A DNA stretch of 64,000 nt, taken from assembly GCA_032718475.1 (NCBI GenBank), contig JAUCBJ010008394.1, positions 101,786-165,785 on the forward strand. Direction: 5' to 3'. The position numbers were made by a program, and so were the translations under genes. Under the pieces are notes generated by a model, which was given only the letters and a program-made list of their open reading frames with translations, was not told where the DNA came from and did not search any database. This DNA comes from Nemertoderma westbladi. Its lineage: Eukaryota; Xenacoelomorpha; Nemertodermatida; Nemertodermatidae. Positions 56,860 through 64,000 of this stretch are shown here, in pieces. The first letter of the stretch is position 1. Each line of letters opens with the position of its first letter.

Positions 56860-59696
56860 CAATAAGGGCGAAGAATAACTGCGTGCGACTGGCGCAACAA
56901 GGACTAAGAATAACTGCGAGCGACTGGTGCAATGAGGACGAATAATAACTGCGTGCGACTGGTGCAATGAGGACGAATAATAACTGCGTGCGACTGGTGC
57001 AATGAGGACGAAGAATAACTGCGTGCGACTGGTGTAATGAGGACGAATAATAACTGCGTGCGACTGGTGCAATGAGGACGAATAATAACTGCGTGCGACT
57101 GGTGCAATGAGGACGAAGAATAACTGCGTGCGACTGGTGCAATGAGGACGAAGAATAACTGCGTGCGACTGGCGCAACAAGGACGAAGAATAACTGCGAG
57201 CGACTGGTGCAATGAGGACGAAGAATAACTGCGTGCGACTGGTGCAATGAGGACGAAGAATAACTGCGTGCGACTGGTGCAATGAGGACGAAGAATAACT
57301 GCTTGCGACTGGTGCAATGAGGATGAAGAATAACTGCGTGCGACTGGTGCAATGAGGACGAATAATAACTGCGTGCGACTGGTGCAATGAGGACGAAGAA
57401 TAACTGCGTGCGACTGGTGTAATGAGGACGAATAATAACTGCGTGCGACTGGTGCAATGAGGACGAATAATAACTGCGTGTGACTGGTGCAATGAGGACG
57501 AAGAATAACTGCGTGCGACTGGCGCAACAAGGACGAAGAATAACTGCGAGCGACTGGTGCAATGAGGACGAAGAATAACTGCTTGCGACTGGTGCAATGA
57601 GGACGAATAATAACTGCGTGCGACTGGTGCAATGAGGACGAATAATAACTGCGTGCGACTGGTGCAATGAGGACGAATAATAACTGCGTGCGACTGGTGC
57701 AATGAGGACGAAGAATAACTGCTTGCGACTGGTGCAATGAGGACGAATAATAACTGCGTGCGACTGGTGCAATGAGGACGAATAATAACTGCGTGCGACT
57801 GGTGCAATGAGGACGAATAATAACTGCGTGCGACTGGTGCAATGAGGACGAATAATAACTGCGTGCGACTGGTGCAATGAGGACGAATAATAACTGCGTG
57901 CGACTGGTGCAATGAGGACGAATAATAACTGCGTGCGACTGGTGCAATGAGGACGAAGAATAACTGCGTGCGACTGGTGCAATGAGGACGAAGAATAACA
58001 GCGTGCGACTGGTGCAATAAGGACGAATAATAACTGCGTGCGACTGGCGCAACAAGGACGAAGAATAACTGCGAGCGACTGGTGCAATGAGGACGAAGAA
58101 TAACTGCGTGCGACTGGTGCAATGAGGACGAAGAATAACTGCGTGCGACTGGTGCAATGAGGACGAAGAATAACTGCGTGCGACTGGTGCAATGAGGACG
58201 AAGAATAACTGCGTGCGACTGGTGCAATGAGGACGAAGAATAACTGCTTGAGACTGGTGCAATGAGGATGAAGAATAACTGCGTGCGACTGGTGCAATGA
58301 GGACGATGAATAACTGCGTGCGACTGGTGCAATGAGGACGCATAATAACTGCGTGCGACTGGTGCAATGAGGACGCATAATAACTGCGTGCGACTGGTGC
58401 AATGAGGACGAATAATAACTGCGTGCGACTGGTGCAATGAGGACGCATAATAACTGCGTGCGACTGGTGCAATGAGGACGAAGAATAACTGCGTGCGACT
58501 GGTGCAATGAGGACGAAGAATAACTGCGTGCGACTGGTGCAATGAGGACGAATAATAACTGCGTGCGACTGGTGCAATGAGGACGAAGAATAACTGCGTG
58601 CGACTGGTGCAATGAGGACGAAGAATAACTGCGTGCGATTGGTGCAATGAGGACGAAGAATAACTGTGTGCGACTGGTGCAATGAGGACGAAGAATAACT
58701 GCGTGCGACTGGTGCAATGAGGACGATGAATAACTGCGTGCGACTGGTGCAATGAGGACGAAGAATAACTGCGTGCGACTGGTGCAATGAGGACGAAGAA
58801 TAACTGCGTGCGATTGGTGCAATGAGGACGAAGAATAACTGTGTGCGACTGGTGCAATGAGGACGAAGAATAACTGCGTGCGACTGGTGCAATGAGGACG
58901 ATGAATAACTGCGTGCGACTGGTGCAATGAGGACGAAGAATAACTGCGTGCGACTGGTGCAATGAGGATGAGGAATAACTGCGTGCAACTGGTGCAATGA
59001 GGACGAGGAATAACTGCGTGCAACTGGTGCAATGAGGATGAAGAATAACTGCGTGCGACTGGTGCAATGAGGACGAAGACTAACTGCATGCGACTGGTGC
59101 AATGAAGACGAATAATAACTGCGTGCGACTGGTGCAATGAGGACGAAGAATAACTGCGTGCGACTGGTGCAATGAGGACGAAGAATAATTGCGTGCGACT
59201 GGTGCAATGAGGACGAAGAATAACTGCGTGCGACTGGTGCAATGAGGACGAGGAATAACTGCGTGCAACTGGTGCAATCAGGACGAGGAATAACTGCATG
59301 CGACTGGTGCAATGAGGACGAAGAATAACTGCATGCGACTGGTGCAATGAGGACGAAGAATAATTGCATGCGACTGGTGCAATAAGGACGAAGAATAACT
59401 GCGTGCGACTGGTGCAATGAGGACGAAGAATAACTGCGTGCGACTGGTGCAATGAGGACGAATAATAACTGCGTGCGATTGGTGCAATAAGGACGAAGAA
59501 TAACTGCGTGCGACTGGTGCAATGAAGACGAATAATAACTGCGTGCGACTGGTGCAATGAGGACGAATAATAACTGCGTGCGACTGGTGCAATGAGGACG
59601 AAGAATAACTGCTTGCGACTGGTGCAATGGGGACGAATAATAACTGCGTGCGACTGGTGCAATGAGGACGAAGAATAACTGCGTGCGACTGGGGCA
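56860..59696. repeat. 35-bp satellite, ~81 copies
   Basis: The unit is ACTGCGTGCGACTGGTGCAA plus TGAGGACGAAGAATA, with a common AATAATA variant. The minus strand is open in all three frames because 35 is not a multiple of three and the unit lacks stops on that strand. The ~740-950-residue products are therefore artefacts. Confidence 0.97.
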
Positions 59697-59842
59697 AGCC
59701 GGCGACCGGGACAATAATAATTGTAATAAATAGGAACATTTTAACAATAAAATTATTTATTGAACGATAAATAAAACACGTTATTTACCTTTCCGGCCCT
59801 CGACTTATAGACCAATATTAGCTGAAAGAGGCACAATATGTC

Positions 59843-61206
59843 CTGGTATAGTGTCAACTTACAAGTTTACACACCCACCAAGGTATAGTGTCAACTTACA
59901 AGTTTACACACCCACCAAGGTATAGTGTCAACTTACAAGTTTACACACCCACCAAGGTATAGTGTCAACTTACAAGTTTACACACCCATCAAGGTATAGT
60001 TTCAACTTACAAGTTTACACACCCATCAAGGTATGGTTTCAACTAACAAGTTTACACACCCATCAAGGTATAGTGTCAACTTACAAGTTTACACACCCAC
60101 CAAGGTATAGTTTCAACTTACAAGTTTACACACCCACCAAGGTATAGTTTCAACTTACAAGTTTACACACCCATCAAGGTATAGTTTCAACTTACAAGTT
60201 TACACACCCATCAAGGTATAGTTTCAACTTACAAGTTTACACACCCATCAAGGTATAGTTTCAACTTACAAGTTTACACACCCATCAAGGTATAGTGTCA
60301 ACTTACAAGTTTACACACCCATCAAGGTATAGTGTCAACTTACAAGTTTACACACCCATCAAGGTATAGTGTCAATTTACAAGTTTACACACCCATCAAG
60401 GTATAGTGTCAACTTACAAGTTTACACACCCATCAAGGTATAGTGTCAACTTACAAGTATACACACCCATCAAGGTATAGTTTCAACTAACAAGTTTACA
60501 CACTCATCAAGGTATAGTTTCAACTTACAAGTTTACACACCCATCAAGGTATAGTGTCAACTTACAAGTTTACACACCCATCAAGGTATAGTTTCAACTT
60601 GCAAGTTTACACACCCATCAAGGTATAGTGTCAACTTGCAAGTTTACACACCCATCAAGGTATAGTTTCAACTTACAAGTTTACACACCCATCAAGGTAT
60701 AGTGTCAACTAACAAGTTTACACACTCATCAAGGTATAGTGTCAACTTACAAGTTTACACACCCATCAAGGTATAGTTTCAACTTACAAGTTTACACACC
60801 CATCAAGGTATAGTTTCAACTTACAAGTTTACACACCCATCAAGGTATAGTTTCAACTTACAAGTTTACACACCCATCAAGGTATAGTTTCAACTTACAA
60901 GTTTACACACCCATCAAGGTATAGTTTCAACTTACAAGTTTACACACCCATCAAGGTATAGTGTCAACTAACAAGTTTACACACTCATCAAGGTATAGTG
61001 TCAACTTACAAGTTTACACACCCATCAAGGTATAGTTTCAACTTACAAGTTTACACACCCATCAAGGTATAGTTTCAACTTACAAGTTTACACACCCATC
61101 AAGGTATAGTTTCAACTTACAAGTTTACACACCCATCAAGGTATAGTTTCAACTTACAAGTTTACACACCCATCAAGGTATAGTTTCAACTTACAAGTTT
61201 ACACAC
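59843..61206. repeat. 37-bp satellite, ~37 copies
   Basis: The unit is AAGGTATAGTGTCAACTTAC plus AAGTTTACACACCCATC. GTGTC/GTTTC and CACC/CATC variants alternate in blocks. It is unrelated in sequence to the neighbouring 35-bp array. Confidence 0.97.
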
Positions 61207-61216
61207 CTGTAAGAAT

Positions 61217-61233
61217 CCCCCCCCCCCCCCCCC
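61217..61233. repeat. 17-nt poly(C) tract
   Basis: Uninterrupted C run just after the 37-bp satellite. Confidence 0.95.
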
Positions 61234-61239
61234 ATCTAA

Positions 61240-62235
61240 TTTGTCAATAAACCATGACGAGATTGCATGTAATTGAAAATATTCGTTACTCCCTACTTTC
61301 CGGTGATTGAGCCAGAATTTTACTTTAGCTCTCAAACTCTTGCAAACCAATATCGCATCAGTCAACATACAGTAATTATAATTGCAGTATTATTAAGTTC
61401 ACTTTCCTTGTGACTACGTACACAAAAACATAGCTAATAGATTCACGCACATACACGTATGTAGTACCCCAATTCTGCTTGTTTAAATTGTATATGCAGG
61501 GTTAGATCGGCTACCTACCTAATTGATGCAAATACTTTTTTTAACTGTTTGATATACATTATTCACAATAGCTTATACGCTCTTCTACTTCAAAATCACA
61601 TATAAATGACCAACACAGTCTTACACACACACCACAGATATGTATTTGATTTGATATAAAAAAATATTACAAACCTAAATTTATCTGTTTGATTTGTATA
61701 TAGGCTAATCTATATTGAATGTAAACTGCATAGTTATAGGTGTCAGATACAATTACAACTAAGTGGGACCTAAAACGACAATATTATTATACCCATCAAA
61801 CCAATGGATATGACATATGTAACTAATTTTGATAAGGCTTGGTTTCTGCAGACATTATTTCTATCAGGCTATAAGGAAACTCATTCGACCGAAGTGGAAT
61901 ACATCACTCAACACGAATGGACACGTATGAAATATGGTTCTATTCATCTTATCATCAGGAGTTTTATTTTAAACGCAGGCATGAATAAATAAATAGCCAA
62001 CAATATCCACATCCCAATCGCATCAATCCCAATCCAATTTTTTTCGAACAATCATACGTGAAATAGAGGATTTAAAAACCTAATTTTCAGCCTGCAATTT
62101 ACTTAACAGATTCCAGAATTGTGCTATCAGATAGAAGATTGAATTTACACATTATATACACGTTACGGGGGGCCGGGCTAGCCCGCGGGCCGGGCTTGGG
62201 CCGCATTCTAAATATCGGAAAGCCCGCTATTAATT
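61240..62235. other. No gene recognised
   Basis: Contains a 62-codon plus-strand frame (61804-61992) without a known motif and a short GC-rich palindromic stretch (GCCCGCGGGCCGGGC) near 62180. Confidence 0.45.
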
Positions 62236-62520
62236 GTGGGGCGAGCGACGAAAGTAAGCGAGCTTAGCACACAGGTACCACTAACTCAATCGGTGTGTCT
62301 GTTGCTCTGTTGTTCTGTTGATCTGTTGTTCTGTTGATCTGTTGTGTCCAATTTTAAACGTTAATAACTCAGCCAAATCTCGATAAAATATATACAAACT
62401 TGGTACATATGTAGTCTGGCAAAAGTTTAGAAATTTTCCAAGTTGAATTTGCGTTGGGTCTTCGTGCAACATCTGTGTAACTGTCTTGCAGTTATAATAA
62501 ATGTATCTATCCAAAAATTA
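62236..62520. repeat. Dispersed repeat, relative of 32588-32960
   Basis: Starts GGGGCGAGCGACG, has a CTGTTGTTCTGTTGATCTGT run, then CAAACTTGGTAC and AAAGTTTAGAAATTTT. Same order of landmarks as the repeat at 32588. Confidence 0.5.
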
Positions 62521-62579
62521 TTAGGCTTGGCATCAGCTGGTTGCTAGGAGACAGCAGGATATATCAGGTTGGTTTGAAA

Positions 62580-63715
62580 TTCAACAATACCGGTACAATG
62601 CAGCAATAATGTGGCCTTGGGAAGTGTGGTAGGCCTATTTCCCATTCCAGTTCCATTCCATTCCAGCAATTCCAGATTGCAGAGTTCAGAGTACGACACC
62701 AGTACCATGAGATGAATGTACTCAGTACCGGTACTGCTCACTGCTGTTGCTGTATGTGGTAGGCCTAGCTTTCTAGTCTGGTTTTCAGTCTGTCAGTGTG
62801 GTACTGCTACTGCATTATCTGAGTATTGGTACGTGCGGTAGGGTAGGGAGTCCCTCAATCGCCTGAGTGATGTCTGAATTGCGATATCGCGATTATTCAG
62901 CCATATCATGTACCGGTACGGTACGGTACCTTAATCTTATTAAACACATGTTTTACAGTACAGTGCCGGTACTGTTACAGTGGTACAGTGTTACCGGTAC
63001 CATACCGTCTCCAGGTCGTTGGCGCCACCCACCAATCATGCTCGGCTACAGCAACCATGCAGCCATGGAAGTTTTGAAATTATGCTTACTTAAGTCAGAC
63101 TGACATATTGTCAGGTTGTACCAGCTGACCTTTATTCCATGTTCCGGTATCCACAACTTCACTAGGTACCCCAACAGCCCAATGCTGCAATATCCAGCAA
63201 CGTTTTGGAATTGTACCGGTACTCAAACAACTCGCCATCAAGGCCACCGTCTCTGTCTATCGCTGTGTCATTGGCGACCTCAACTTTTGGTATCGCTACT
63301 GCGCTAGTGCTACGGGCAAACTGGACTAACCGATAAGCGAGACCCGAGGACTGAAGAATGCATTGAACTTTTTGAGTAGTTTGACTGTGGACTTCTATGA
63401 CATCGATACCAAGCTGCCAATGCGAAAGTTTTTTTTTTAAGTAAAAGTTTGGTTAAATTTTCTTAACTATTTATTTAAATTTCTTAAGTACCGATTTTGG
63501 GGTCGAATTGCTCAATTTTAATCTGTATATAATAACTGCCCTCGTCCTGCGCGATGGCCTCACGAACGTGTTGAATAATTATATTATCCAGTTAACAAAA
63601 CACAAAAATATGAAAATTGTTGTTACACATTTTTTATCACAAAATTACGTATTTTTTTATCATGTATTATTTTATTATAACTCGGGTTGTTTTATCATTT
63701 ATTTTTGACTTTTTT
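62580..63715. other. No gene recognised; rich in GTACCGGTAC-type palindromes
   Basis: Between 62590 and 63220 the motif ACCGGTAC or its variants (CGGTACGGTACC) occurs about ten times. Otherwise only short open frames are seen. Confidence 0.5.
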
Positions 63716-63723
63716 AACATTGT

Positions 63724-64000
63724 TACTACTACTACTAGGATCGGCATGCTGCATTGCAGCTGCATTATTAAGAATGCTGTGCCAGCTTGTCTACAAAATT
63801 GCTCCGCCACAACTCCCTATCACCCATGACATTTGCTAGATCATACGCATCTTCAAGGCCAGTGTCCTTTAAGATGCGTCCCAAGAAATTCATGGGCTGT
63901 CCACCATGCTTATGCACTCCATCAGGATGCCAAAGTACAAGATTATGCACTGGCTGGTCCTCACGGCGAAAGCAATGTCCTGCAAATCGGAGGCGATTTT
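63724..64000 (-). mobile_element. LINE-A 3' end, antisense, runs off the window
   Basis: The (TAG)n tail (CTA on plus) is at 63724-63736, followed on the minus strand by the usual 3' UTR and C-terminal coding sequence (HNLVLWHPDG, GRILKDTGLEDAYDLANVMG). It continues past 64000. Confidence 0.9.

Noticed and set aside
56849-59747. Overlapping minus-strand frames of 736-947 aa, looking like a repeat protein
   Set aside because: All three frames of one strand are open over the 35-bp satellite. The three products are the same 35-residue superrepeat started at different points, with no purifying pattern.
59843-61206. CRISPR-like array (37-bp repeats)
   Set aside because: The repeats are directly contiguous with no variable spacers, and this is an animal genome; it is a satellite.

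Overview
This is invertebrate animal (metazoan) nuclear DNA. It is AT-rich and repeat-dominated, with non-LTR retrotransposons, tRNA-derived SINEs, MITEs and satellites. Spliced-gene signals, a class A GPCR exon, HECT ubiquitin-ligase remains and MFS transporter genes fit an animal, and the SINE tail (AAAGCGCT...TATAAAT...(ATT)n) is of a kind common in aquatic invertebrates. I cannot name the species. There are no operons, CRISPR arrays or bacterial features.

Layout. 1-9.5 kb is a nest of LINEs. A LINE here called LINE-B (endonuclease + reverse transcriptase) is flanked by a 130-bp direct repeat. It is interrupted by an inverted, 5'-truncated LINE-A and by about 4.9 kb holding a CR1/L2-like LINE-C (ORF1, then PHD-like finger + endonuclease + RT). 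9.5-19.6 kb is mostly unassigned. It holds a broken basic-protein exon, a HECT E3 pseudogene with a tRNA-like insertion between its exons, a possible Penelope-like RT remnant and an MFS transporter pseudogene.

19,658-51,664 is a tandem segmental duplication. Unit 1 (19,658-37,599) holds LINE-B, MFS copy alpha-1, LINE-A, a 4.55-kb element with ~550-bp inverted repeats, then a SINE-rich block. Unit 2 (37,600-51,664) holds LINE-B, MFS alpha-2, a hybrid LINE-A, a second MFS gene (beta), another LINE-A and the SINE-rich block; the spacer with the 4.55-kb element is missing. Comparing the units dates individual insertions and deletions, because each unit serves as the other's empty site.

51.7-64 kb holds a Harbinger-like MITE, the first exon of a rhodopsin-class GPCR (minus strand), and three unrelated tandem arrays side by side (5-bp x ~220, 35-bp x ~81, 37-bp x ~37). 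The window ends in another LINE-A.

The genes most likely to be functional are the three intact MFS genes (435, 435 and 441 aa) and the GPCR. The most novel-looking object is the long-TIR element at 27,177-31,727. It carries a decayed gene that resembles an uncharacterised family of animal zinc-motif proteins, and its inverted repeats are built from ~130-bp units carrying RFX X-box-like sites.
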